Assembly: GCF_009177065.1 (NCBI RefSeq)
Contig: NZ_WEZF01000022.1
Location: 51,020-115,019 of the forward strand
From: Tautonia marina
GTDB taxonomy: Bacteria; Planctomycetota; Planctomycetia; Isosphaerales; Isosphaeraceae
Reading direction: 5' to 3'
Length of the DNA stretch: 64,000 nt
Part shown: positions 42,773 to 51,132 of the stretch, one piece after another
Numbering within the stretch: the first letter of the stretch is position 1
Layout: each line of letters starts with the position of its first letter
The notes under the pieces: model-generated
What the model was told of the DNA's origin: nothing
Databases searched by the model: none
What the model saw: only the letters and a program-made list of their open reading frames with translations
Translations under genes and position numbers: made by a program

Positions 42773-44662
42773 TCAGGCCATGAGCTGATCGGCGAGGCTG
42801 GGGTCTTCGACGAGCGAGAGGAGCAGGGAGCGTTCCTTGTCGCGCGTCTCGCCGATGGCGGTGACGTAGACGGCGGGATCGTCCTTGACGGGGCACTCGT
42901 GCTCGCAGATGCCGCAGCCGATGCACTTCTCGGGGTCGATGAAGGGACGCTTCAGTTCGAGGGTGCCGCCCCAGCGGTCGGTGACCTCGACGTTGCGGGT
43001 GAAGATGGCCTTCGGGCTGGTCGGGCAGACTTCCTCGCAGACGACGCACTCGACGTCCATCGCCCAGGGGAGGCAGCGGCCGCGGTTGTAGAAGGCGGTG
43101 CCGGTCTTGATCGGCCCCTGGGCCTCGAACGGGCCGACGCCGAGCTTCTCGGCGATCGAGAGCTCGCGGATGGCGCCGGTCGGGCAGACCTGGCTACAGA
43201 GGGTGCAGTTCAGCTCGCACCAGCCCATCTTGGAGATCATGATCGGGGTCCAGAGCCCCTCGATCCCCGCCTCGAACAGGGCCGGTTGCAGGACGTTGGT
43301 CGGGCAGACCCGGATGCACTGGTCGCACTTGATGCAACGGCGGAGGAATTCGTCCTCGGCGACGGAGCCGGGGGGGCGGATCACGCGGCGGTCGAAGTTC
43401 TTCTTCACGCCGCCGGAGAGCCGGGCCATCGGGAAGAAGAGGACGCCGAAAACCCCGGCGAGCATCAAGGATCGGCGATTGAGGGCCGGGCCGGTGACTT
43501 CGCTCGCCTTGCGCGGGAGGAAGCGGAACTGGAGCGCGTCGTGCGGGCAGTCCTCGATGCAGTTGAAGCAGACGAAGCATTCGGACTTGCGCAGGTCGGT
43601 GTGGGGGTCGGAGGCCCCTTCGCAACTCTTGAGGCAGAGGTCGCAGTCGGTACAGCGGACCGGGTCGCGGTCGATCCGCCAGAGCGAGAACCGACTGAAG
43701 ACGCCGAGCAAGGCCCCGAGCGGACAGACCGCCCGGCAGAAGAAGCGCGGGATGAACCAGTTGGCAACGAGGAAGCCGAGGAAGATCAGGCCGACGACCC
43801 AGGCGAACCAGTATTCGCGGGTCTCGGTGTAGACCCCTTCGGTCGCCTTGTCGACCGAGGGGAGGACACTGGTCGTCATGGATCGGACGGTCAGGGCGAT
43901 CGGGTCGAGCAGGCCGATCTGGAGCGTCGAATTGCCCCGGCGCGAGGCCTCGACCGATCGACCGAGGCCATCTCCCACGGCCGAAAGCGTTTCCGGGACG
44001 CCCGCACGGACGATGCCGATGCCAAGGCCCAGGACGATCACCCCGAGCAAGGCCCCCGAGATCGGCACCCTGGCCAGCCGGCCCGGGCCGAAGATGCCCA
44101 GGGCTCGCAGGACCGCGTAACCGCCGAGTGCGACCAGGCCCAGGCCGATCATCCACGACGAGAGGCCGAAGACCTGGCTGAAGGTCGTCACCGAGTCGCC
44201 CTCGGCCGCGCGGGCGAGGGCGGCCTCATCGTACGCCTCGGCGATCTTGCCGGGAGCGTTGTAGAGGGCGGGGACGATCCAGAGGGCGGCCATGGCGATC
44301 ATCGCCGCCAGGATGTAGTACTTGATGGCATAGATTCGTCGGTAGCGGTTGACCTCGATCATCTGCTTCGTGTTGCGACGATTGCCGATGTTGCCGAACA
44401 GGTGGTGCAGGATGCCGAACGGACACATCCAGTTGCACCAGACCCGGCCGAGCATCATCGTGATGCCGAGGATCACGAGGCCCCAGAACAGGTTCCGGTA
44501 GATTGTGTGCGTCGTCAGGGCCGTGGCCACTGCCACCAGCGGAGACGCTTCCAGGAACCACGAGACCGGCCACCCCTTGAGAAAGCGCAGGTCCGTGATC
44601 AACAAGAAGAACAGGAAGAGTCCGAGGGCGAGCGCCTCGTAGGCGCGACGGATCTTGACCAT
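42773..44662 (-). CDS. Membrane polyferredoxin, NapH-NapG-like fusion
   Basis: 629 residues. The first half (about 1-330) has about seven membrane segments and two NapH-like motifs, WCNWMCPFG (about 75) and FFCRAVCPLGALLG (about 312). Then come ferredoxin-like clusters: CTDCDLCLKSCEG, CFVCFNCIEDCP, CIKCDQCIRVCP, CELNCTLCSQVCP, CVVCEEVCP and CIGCGICEHECP. Near residue 397 an internal NRRSLMLAGVFGVLFF looks like the Tat signal of NapG, kept as a membrane segment in the fusion. I infer quinol oxidation and electron transfer across the membrane. No catalytic reductase (NapA or other) is in the window. It is last in an operon with DUF362 and DUF6599-like genes. Confidence 0.85.
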   Translation of the reverse strand: MVKIRRAYEALALGLFLFFLLITDLRFLKGWPVSWFLEASPLVAVATALTTHTIYRNLFWGLVILGITMMLGRVWCNWMCPFGILHHLFGNIGNRRNTKQMIEVNRYRRIYAIKYYILAAMIAMAALWIVPALYNAPGKIAEAYDEAALARAAEGDSVTTFSQVFGLSSWMIGLGLVALGGYAVLRALGIFGPGRLARVPISGALLGVIVLGLGIGIVRAGVPETLSAVGDGLGRSVEASRRGNSTLQIGLLDPIALTVRSMTTSVLPSVDKATEGVYTETREYWFAWVVGLIFLGFLVANWFIPRFFCRAVCPLGALLGVFSRFSLWRIDRDPVRCTDCDLCLKSCEGASDPHTDLRKSECFVCFNCIEDCPHDALQFRFLPRKASEVTGPALNRRSLMLAGVFGVLFFPMARLSGGVKKNFDRRVIRPPGSVAEDEFLRRCIKCDQCIRVCPTNVLQPALFEAGIEGLWTPIMISKMGWCELNCTLCSQVCPTGAIRELSIAEKLGVGPFEAQGPIKTGTAFYNRGRCLPWAMDVECVVCEEVCPTSPKAIFTRNVEVTDRWGGTLELKRPFIDPEKCIGCGICEHECPVKDDPAVYVTAIGETRDKERSLLLSLVEDPSLADQLMA

Positions 44663-44780
44663 CGGTTCCTCCGAACAGGGGCCGTCGTGACCCGGGGGAT
44701 AACTCGCGAATCGTAAGTAAGAAATCGAGCGTGATTCAACACGGATCGGGCGATGAGAGGACCCTGGGCGCTTCTTGAGC

Positions 44781-45983
44781 TCAGGTCACCGTAATCTCGC
44801 GGGTCCACTGGGGCCGCCAGTCGGAGGCGAGGCCGCGGTCGATGGCCTTGTCGAGGTAGAGGATCTCGTGCCTTTGCTTCTCGAGGAGCTTGGAGACGCA
44901 CCAGCTGTCGACGGCCACGTGATCGGTGCCGACGACGATGGCGTCGGACTGCTTCACGTCGTTGAGGCTGCCGCCGGTCGGGCCGTTGCGCATGAGGAGC
45001 TTGCGGCCGTCGGCGATCACGAGGGTCGGCTTCATCATCTTGGCGAAGTCGGAGATGATGCCGTGAATGTCCTGGTGGAACTGGTTGCGAGGGTTGCCGA
45101 GCAGGCCGTACCAGTTCTTCAGGCAGATGGTCGCCTTGCAGAGGTTGTGGTCCTTGACCGGGCTGATGCCGATGACCTTCGTCGCCTCCTTGAAGGGGGC
45201 GTAGAACATGCTCCAGGTGTCCTTGATCGTCTCGCCGCCGACGTAGAGGGGCTCGAAGTAGCTGGACTTCGGCAGCATCAAGGTGGCCCCGGCGCGCTGG
45301 GCGGCGTCACCAACGCGGGTCTTGAAGAAACAGCTCTCGGGGTTGTTGATCGGGTTGTCGCAGACGATCACCTTGCGGGCACCGGCCGCGAAGCAGAGCT
45401 TGACGACGGCCGAGACGGTATCGGGCTGGCTGGTGGCGCCGAGGTCCGGGTTCTTGTCGAAGGCGACGTTCGGCTTGATGACGACCACGTCCCCCTTCTG
45501 GATGAACTGCTCGACGCCGCCCATCTCCTGCATGGCCGAGCGGACCATGGTAAGGGCCTGTTCCTCTCGGGCGGCGTATTCGGCGTCGGGCGAGTCGAAG
45601 GCCGAGCGGTCGGGAGGGGTCGCGCGGACGACGACGAGGCTCGGCCGACTGGGAGCGAGCGCGACTGAGTAGTCCTTCAACCGCACTGGGGGAGGTGGTT
45701 CGACCCCCTTCATGCCCCAGGGGTCGGTGATTGCCACGCCCACCCCAGCGGCCGCGCCCACGGCGGCGGCGCCGACGCCGACCTGGGTCAGGAACTGCCG
45801 TCGAGGAATGGGGGCTTCGGCGGGGTTAACCCCTCCAAGCCGCTCCAGGTTCTTCTGCTGGGTCCGGGTCAGCTTCTCGCCCATGGCGAAGGCCTCGGTT
45901 CGGTTCGGGGAAGGAGGCGGCGGGAGGTTTGGAGAATACGCGGAGAGTGCGATGTTGCCAGGATCGACAAGAGGGCGGCTCAT
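44781..45983 (-). CDS. DUF362 domain protein, Tat-exported
   Basis: 400 residues from ATG 45983, which overlaps the upstream stop (ATGA); a second ATG at 45884 would give 367 and may be the true start. The Tat motif is PRRQFLTQVGVGAAAVGAA. The DUF362 core is seen in VVVIKPNVAFDKNPDLGATS, ARKVIVCDNPINNP, HNLCKATICLKNWYGLLG and VIADGRKLLMRNGPTGG. DUF362 proteins often carry or serve iron-sulfur centres; this one has no ferredoxin motif. The linkage to the polyferredoxin (118 bp downstream) suggests a redox complex on the periplasmic side. Function not established. Confidence 0.85.
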   Translation of the reverse strand: MSRPLVDPGNIALSAYSPNLPPPPSPNRTEAFAMGEKLTRTQQKNLERLGGVNPAEAPIPRRQFLTQVGVGAAAVGAAAGVGVAITDPWGMKGVEPPPPVRLKDYSVALAPSRPSLVVVRATPPDRSAFDSPDAEYAAREEQALTMVRSAMQEMGGVEQFIQKGDVVVIKPNVAFDKNPDLGATSQPDTVSAVVKLCFAAGARKVIVCDNPINNPESCFFKTRVGDAAQRAGATLMLPKSSYFEPLYVGGETIKDTWSMFYAPFKEATKVIGISPVKDHNLCKATICLKNWYGLLGNPRNQFHQDIHGIISDFAKMMKPTLVIADGRKLLMRNGPTGGSLNDVKQSDAIVVGTDHVAVDSWCVSKLLEKQRHEILYLDKAIDRGLASDWRPQWTREITVT

Positions 45984-47695
45984 TCGCCCTCGTCGAAGTG
46001 AGGGACCGTCTCGGGGAGCGAGGCGGCGAAGCCGTCAATGAAGGCCTGGGCAGCGTTGAGATCGGTGGAATCGTTCAGGCCGCCGACGGCGTTGCCCTTC
46101 CGGAAGATGATTTCGATCAGGCCGAAATTCTCGGCGATGAACATGGCATCGGCGACTTCGGTCTCGACCTCGGTAATTTTGGCGTCGAACGATTCGGCAT
46201 CGGCCCGATAGAGGTCGAAGATCTCCTGGGCTCGCTCGGGAGTGGCGTAGGGCCGGATGAACGCCTGCCAGGTCAGATCGCCCTCGGCGTAGGCGGCCAT
46301 GAAGACATCGGAGAGGAAGGCGTAGCCGAAGGCATCCTGGGCGAGATATTGCTCGTTGGAGCGGCCGGGGCCATCGGGAAGGAGGGCGAACAGGGCGGTG
46401 GGGTCGGCCTCCTCGGTTTCGGAGGACGCGGCCTCGGCGTCGGGCATCTCCTCGGGATCGGCCGAGGCGATCGCGGTGTCGCCCTCGGCCTCGGGTTCGG
46501 GGGCCGAGCCGGGGAGGATGTCGTTCGAGATGCGCCGGGCGATCGCGAGGGCGAACTCGCGGAACTCGTCGGACTCGGAGGTCGGCACGACCTGGACGTA
46601 ATAGGACTTGGCGTGGAAGAAGACGCTGGCCCCGGAGGCATAGCCGGCGCTGCCGAGTTGCAACGGGTCGGCCTCCTCGGGCTTCTCGGTGCCGTACTTT
46701 CCGAGGGCCTTCAGGGGGCTGTCCATCTCGAAGATGTAGAGCTGGACCTCGTTGGCGGGGTTGCCTTCGGGGTGATAGAAGGTGTAGGCCATGCCGACCA
46801 CGTCGTACTGCACGAAGCTCTCGGCGCGGCCGTCGATCTTCTCGTAGAGGTTGCCGGCGTTGAAGGATTCGAGGGCTCGGCCGCCGGAGTCGCCGATCTC
46901 CCAGCCCTCGGGCAGGTTGCTCAGGGGGAGCAGGGCGGCGAGCGACCGCTGCTCGTCGGGCACCTGGGCGAGTTCGGCCTCGCGCTCGGCCGGAGTCAGG
47001 CCGGGGCCGGGCGGTGCGGCAGCGGCAGGGGCTCCGGAGGTCATGGCATTCCAGTCTGCTCCCGGAGGCATCATGAAGGGATAGGGGAAATTCGGGGTGC
47101 CCGAGCGGGCGATCTCGATGGGCGGGGCGGTCTCGTCGAGCAACTGCTGGGGGGCGTCGACCCCGACGGCTTTCCGGATGATCGCCAGCCGCTCCAGGAC
47201 CTCGGGCATGGCCTCGGCGGTCGGGGGGGCGACGGCGGCGGCCGACCGGAGAGTGATCATCGCCTGGTCGAGTGCCTTGATCCCGTCGCTGATGAGCCGA
47301 CGCTCGTTCTGGAGCCGTTCGTATTCCTGCTCGGCGGCGGCGGCCAGTTGCTCAGCGTTGCGGAACTGGCGTCCTTGCTCGGCGACCGACCATGAGCGGT
47401 TCGGGTCGAAGGCGTAGCGGTCTTCGTCGAAGTACTGGCTCTTAACCAGCAAGACAAGAATGATGCCGGGAACGCCCATCACCAGGGCCATGCCACAGAC
47501 GACCGACCACCATTCGGGCTTGCGGTAGACCCGGCCCCTCCGGGTGTGGAGGTACTCGGTCCGGCCGAGAACCGCAAAGGCGATGGGCGTGGTTGCCAGG
47601 GCGATCACGCAGGCCAGGGCGGCCAGGCCTCGAAGCGGATCGGCCAGGAACCAGTCCTGAAGGAAATTCAAGGGGCTGGACGTGGTCGGTTCCAT
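45980..47695 (-). CDS. Membrane-anchored DUF6599-like protein
   Basis: 571 residues. Two membrane segments open the protein (LAALACVIALATTPIAFAVL, GMALVMGVPGIILVLLV), then a coiled region (NAEQLAAAAEQEYERLQNER), a Pro/Ala-rich linker, and two globular parts. The first, PEGWEIGDSGGRALESFNAG with YEKIDGRAESFVQYDV, matches DUF6599 by eye. An acidic linker (EPEAEGDTAIASADPEE) separates the second part, which has a similar FAASLPETV close. First gene of the redox operon; its stop overlaps the DUF362 start. Function unknown. Confidence 0.75.
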   Translation of the reverse strand: MEPTTSSPLNFLQDWFLADPLRGLAALACVIALATTPIAFAVLGRTEYLHTRRGRVYRKPEWWSVVCGMALVMGVPGIILVLLVKSQYFDEDRYAFDPNRSWSVAEQGRQFRNAEQLAAAAEQEYERLQNERRLISDGIKALDQAMITLRSAAAVAPPTAEAMPEVLERLAIIRKAVGVDAPQQLLDETAPPIEIARSGTPNFPYPFMMPPGADWNAMTSGAPAAAAPPGPGLTPAEREAELAQVPDEQRSLAALLPLSNLPEGWEIGDSGGRALESFNAGNLYEKIDGRAESFVQYDVVGMAYTFYHPEGNPANEVQLYIFEMDSPLKALGKYGTEKPEEADPLQLGSAGYASGASVFFHAKSYYVQVVPTSESDEFREFALAIARRISNDILPGSAPEPEAEGDTAIASADPEEMPDAEAASSETEEADPTALFALLPDGPGRSNEQYLAQDAFGYAFLSDVFMAAYAEGDLTWQAFIRPYATPERAQEIFDLYRADAESFDAKITEVETEVADAMFIAENFGLIEIIFRKGNAVGGLNDSTDLNAAQAFIDGFAASLPETVPHFDEGE

Positions 47696-47828
47696 GCGTC
47701 TCGATCGCTCCGGGCCAAGAGGGACGAGGATGTTGACGATTCGTTAAACTCTTACCCGGATTCTATCGGACACGGGGGCCGGCCAGCAATCGGCAAGCTG
47801 CCGATCACGGCAATCCGGGGCCGGGAGA

Positions 47829-48734
47829 TCAGGAAAAGAGGGACTCGACAAAGGCATCCGGGTCGAACGGCTGCAAGTCGTCGATCCCCTCGCCGACGCC
47901 CACGAACTTGACGGGCAGGCCGGTCTGCTGGCGGACGGCAACGACGATGCCCCCCTTGGCGGTGCCGTCGAGCTTCGTGAGGATCACGCCGGTGCAAGCG
48001 ATCGACTGAGAGAACATCTTGGCCTGTTGCAGGGCGTTCTGGCCGTTGGTGGCGTCGAGCACGAGCAGGGCCTCGTGAGGGGCGCCGGAGATCTTGCGGG
48101 CGATGATGCCGCGGACCTTCTCCAGTTCTCGCATCAGGTGGGTCTGGGTGTGCAGGCGGCCGGCGGTGTCGACGATGAGGAAGTCGGTCTTGCGGGCCAG
48201 GGCACGGTCACAGGCGTCGTGGGCGACGCTGGCGGGATCGGCCCCCTGATTGCCGCGGACCAGCTCGGCCCCGGCGCGATCGGCCCAGATGGCGAGCTGG
48301 TCGGCCGCGGCAGCGCGGAAGGTGTCGCAGGCGGCCAGGACGATCGAATGCCCCTGGTCCTTCAAGAACTGCGAGAGCTTGGCGATCGAGGTGGTCTTGC
48401 CCGAGCCATTGACCCCGGCGACAAGGATGACCGTCGGGTTGGTGGCGGCCCGGCTCAGCTCGCCGGCCTTGGGATCTTGGAGTAAGGTCTTCATCTCGGC
48501 CTTGAGGAAGGTGAGCAGATCCTCGTCGGCCGTCTTGTCGGCGAAGGCCTCGCGGACGCGATCGATGAGGATCTCGGTCGCCTTGACCCCGACATCGGCC
48601 CGGATGAGCTTGGCTTCCAGCTCGTCGAGGAAGTCCTGATCGACCTTGCGGCCGAACCAGGAGCGGACGTCGAACAGCTTGGCGGTGCGGGCCAGCCCTT
48701 TTTTGAAGCGAATGAGGAGATCTGTGAAGGCCAT
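47829..48734 (-). CDS. ftsY: Signal recognition particle receptor FtsY
   Basis: Start at ATG 48734 (MAFTDLLIRFKKGLARTAKL); an ATG at 48782 is also in frame. 301 residues: the short NG form with no acidic A domain. N-domain helices run to about residue 95, then the GTPase motifs: ILVAGVNGSGKTTSIAKL (G1), AACDTFRAAAADQLAIW (G2), FLIVDTAGRLHTQTHL (G3), VILTKLDGTAKGG (G4). G1 has Ser in place of the more common Val. FtsY receives ribosome-SRP complexes at the membrane. It is 133 bases upstream of the DUF6599 operon, same strand, but probably a separate unit. Confidence 0.95.
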   Translation of the reverse strand: MAFTDLLIRFKKGLARTAKLFDVRSWFGRKVDQDFLDELEAKLIRADVGVKATEILIDRVREAFADKTADEDLLTFLKAEMKTLLQDPKAGELSRAATNPTVILVAGVNGSGKTTSIAKLSQFLKDQGHSIVLAACDTFRAAAADQLAIWADRAGAELVRGNQGADPASVAHDACDRALARKTDFLIVDTAGRLHTQTHLMRELEKVRGIIARKISGAPHEALLVLDATNGQNALQQAKMFSQSIACTGVILTKLDGTAKGGIVVAVRQQTGLPVKFVGVGEGIDDLQPFDPDAFVESLFS

Positions 48735-48812
48735 GATCGTCGGTCGAGGGTCGAGGGGAAGGTCCGGTCGTGGCGTCATCACAATCCCCGACCGTAGAGA
48801 GCGAACCGGCTC

Positions 48813-49379
48813 TTATTGTACGCGAATCGGCTCCGAAGTCGCCGGGCCGTTGTCGTCGAGGCCCAGTTCCGCCCGATAGAGGGCGAGATCGTCGTTGCCG
48901 AAGACGCAGAAGGTGATCTCCCGGGGCGAGTCATGCACATGGAGCCAGAGGCGGACGGCATCGACGGCGATCGTCGCGGCCTCGGCCTTCGGGTAGCCGT
49001 AGGTGCCGGTCGAGATGCAGGGGAAGGCGATTGACTCGATGCCGTGCTGATGCGCGAGAGTCAACGACTCGACATAGCAGGAGCGGAGCAGGGCGGCTTC
49101 TCCCTGATCCCCCCCCTGATAGACCGGGCCGACGGTGTGGATGACATGAGCGGCCGGGAGTTGATAGCCCTGCGTCATCCGAGCCTGTCCGGTTGGGCAG
49201 CCGCCAATGGTTCGGCATTCGGCCAGCAGCTCAGGTCCGGCGGCGCGATGGATCGCCCCGTCGACCCCGCCACCGCCGAGCAAACTCTCCTTGGCGGCAT
49301 TGACGATGGCGTCGACAGTGAGCGAGGTGATGTCACCCTGAACGACTCGGATACGATCGAGGATCGGGTCGGTTGGCAT
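48813..49379 (-). CDS. Macrodomain protein (ADP-ribose binding / deacetylase-like)
   Basis: Start at ATG 49379 (MPTDPILDRIRVVQGD). 188 residues, a single macro domain. Motifs: VVQGDITSLTVDAIVNAAKE with the Asp-Ile of the ADP-ribose pocket, SLLGGGGVDGAIHRAAG, and SIAFPCISTGTYGYPKAEAA. The pattern GGGGVDGAIH fits the MacroD/YmdB type that hydrolyses O-acetyl-ADP-ribose or protein mono-ADP-ribose. It lies between ftsY and the PHP gene on the same strand. ADP-ribosylglycohydrolase is in the window but 15 kb away. Confidence 0.9.
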   Translation of the reverse strand: MPTDPILDRIRVVQGDITSLTVDAIVNAAKESLLGGGGVDGAIHRAAGPELLAECRTIGGCPTGQARMTQGYQLPAAHVIHTVGPVYQGGDQGEAALLRSCYVESLTLAHQHGIESIAFPCISTGTYGYPKAEAATIAVDAVRLWLHVHDSPREITFCVFGNDDLALYRAELGLDDNGPATSEPIRVQ

Positions 49380-49422
49380 GGTGGAGCGTCTCCGAACGTC
49401 TGGGACGAGCGTTGGCACGAGA

Positions 49423-50286
49423 TTACGAGTGCCCCGCCCGCTGACGAAGCCGGTTCAGGTCATCCGCAGGGGTTGCGATAGCCCCGACCCAGCGGCCGGC
49501 CCGGTCGGGAGCATGAAAGTCGGAGCCGGCGATCGGAACGAGGTCGAAGCGGTTGGCGATCTCCCGCCAGCGACGCGAGCGTCGGTTGTCGACCCCGGGG
49601 CCATCAACCTCCAGAGCGCCAAGGCCGGCGTCCCGATACGAGGCCAATCGCTCCATCGACAGATCATAAGGTGGGTGCGGTAAGCCCGCAACGCCGCCGG
49701 CCTTTCGGATCAGGGTGATGGCCTCGGACACGGTTGGACCCTGCTTGGGCACGGTGGCCGGGCCGTCGTCTCCGAGATATCGAGCGAAGACCTGGCGATG
49801 GGTGGCGACCTGACCAGTCCTGACGAGGTAATCCGCCAGATGTTTTCGACCGAGGGCCGCCCGAGGATACGAACGGCGGAGCGACTCGGGATCGACCCGC
49901 AGACCACACTCGGTCAGCCGAGCGATCATCTGTTCGAAGCGGCTTTGGCGATTGCGTCGCAAGGCATCGGCTGCGGCCAGCAGGTCGGAATCGTCGGGAT
50001 TGACGAAGTGGCCGAGAATGTGGACCTCGCGACCGTGGTCGGTGGCACTCAGTTCGATCCCGGCAACCACCTCGATGCCGAGCCGATCGGCCTCGGGCTG
50101 AGCGACGGCGAGGGCCGAGAGCGTGTCGTGATCGGTGATGGCCAGCGCGGAAAGGCCAACGGTTGCCGCGGCCCGGACCACGTCTCCCGGCGTACAAGAG
50201 CCGTCGGAGTGGGTCGTGTGAACATGGAGGTCGGCCCCGCGATCGGCCCGATGCGTCGGTCGGGGACGGGGCCTTCGCCAGCTCAT
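49423..50286 (-). CDS. PHP-domain phosphoesterase, RNase AM / nucleotide-3'-phosphatase type
   Basis: 287 residues. ADLHVHTTHSDGSCTP and LAITDHDTLSAL (metal ligands), GIELSATDHGREVHILGHF, LPHPPYDLS and PIAGSDFHAPDR follow the order of the YciV/RNase AM (3',5'-nucleotide bisphosphate phosphatase) family. The ligand set is complete. It starts in an ATGA overlap with the nusB stop, so they are cotranscribed. The role would be turnover of pAp or 5'-end processing of small RNA, by family analogy. Confidence 0.88.
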   Translation of the reverse strand: MSWRRPRPRPTHRADRGADLHVHTTHSDGSCTPGDVVRAAATVGLSALAITDHDTLSALAVAQPEADRLGIEVVAGIELSATDHGREVHILGHFVNPDDSDLLAAADALRRNRQSRFEQMIARLTECGLRVDPESLRRSYPRAALGRKHLADYLVRTGQVATHRQVFARYLGDDGPATVPKQGPTVSEAITLIRKAGGVAGLPHPPYDLSMERLASYRDAGLGALEVDGPGVDNRRSRRWREIANRFDLVPIAGSDFHAPDRAGRWVGAIATPADDLNRLRQRAGHS

Positions 50287-50789
50287 AAGGTTTCCGGCTC
50301 GGAATCCGTTGCCTCGGAGGTGTGGGCCGGTTCCTCGTGTGAGGGAGTGTCGCGCTCCTCGGCCGGCGAGGTCTCGTTGCGGGCCTCGGTCGCGGCGGGC
50401 TGAAGCCGGTCGAGGATGCCATTGACAAACCGGCTCGACTGCGAGGTGCTGTAGCGTTTGGCCAGTTCGAGCGCTTCGTTGATCACAACCTTGACTGGAA
50501 CCTCGGTGCGGTAGAGCATTTCGAACGCCCCGAGTCGAAGGACGTTGCGGTCAATGGCCGCCATCCGTTCGACCGACCAGTTTTCAGCGACCCGGCCGAT
50601 TAACTCATCGAGGTGAGCCTGGCGGGACCGGACGCCTTCGATCAGGGCGTCGGCATACGACCTGAGGGCAGGGTCGTGGAGGCGGCGTTCCACAAACTCC
50701 TGGATCACCTCAGGGGGCAGATCGGGGTTGTGGTCAAGTTGATAGAGGACCTGAAGCGCGATTTCTCGTCCTCGGGTGCGTCGCGTCAT
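50283..50789 (-). CDS. nusB: Transcription antitermination factor NusB
   Basis: 168 residues: a NusB core of about 130 plus an acidic Glu/Thr/Ser-rich tail. Motifs: RGREIALQVLYQLDHNPDLP, VAENWSVERMAAIDRNVLRL, VVINEALELAKRYSTSQSSR and FVNGILDRLQ. NusB binds boxA of rRNA transcripts with NusE to prevent termination. The tail is typical for planctomycetes. It overlaps the PHP gene by 4 bases. Confidence 0.93.
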   Translation of the reverse strand: MTRRTRGREIALQVLYQLDHNPDLPPEVIQEFVERRLHDPALRSYADALIEGVRSRQAHLDELIGRVAENWSVERMAAIDRNVLRLGAFEMLYRTEVPVKVVINEALELAKRYSTSQSSRFVNGILDRLQPAATEARNETSPAEERDTPSHEEPAHTSEATDSEPETL

Positions 50790-51132
50790 GGTCGGCCGGG
50801 CTGTCAGGTCGGGGGTCGGGGGTGGGTTCGTCGGTCGGTCGGCGGGAGTCTGACCGATCGGGGGGCTCCTTCCGCCCCTCGGACGCTCGGTTGAGCTATG
50901 ACATCTTAGTCGATCGTTCGACCTGTCGTGAAGGGCGCGCGGACGCTTTCCACGGGGACAGCGGCCCGGCGAGGACGCCCGGCTCGGCCCTAGGCATCTG
51001 TGTCACTTCCTGGCATGATCGATTCTGATGCGATTTGTGAACCGGACGAACTGGAGTCCGGGAACAATTTGATCGCGCGATCGGCGCGGATCGAATCGCG
51101 ATGAGGAGCCGCAAAGGAGCCCCGACCCCGCC
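50790..51132. other. Divergent intergenic region, nusB / TlpA-like
   Basis: 343 bases. No gene is seen. The left half is AT-poorer; a TTGAGC/TATGAC region near 50890 is not convincing as a promoter. A GAGGAGC ribosome site lies some 20 bases before the TlpA-like start at 51133. No terminator hairpin is evident. Confidence 0.4.

Noticed and set aside
42899..44716. 605-residue plus-strand frame over the polyferredoxin
   Set aside because: Composed of acidic and basic repeats from antisense cysteine-rich code; no fold, no signal.
45929..47395. 488-residue plus-strand Gly-rich frame
   Set aside because: Antisense to the DUF6599-like gene; Gly/Leu/Val-rich by composition.
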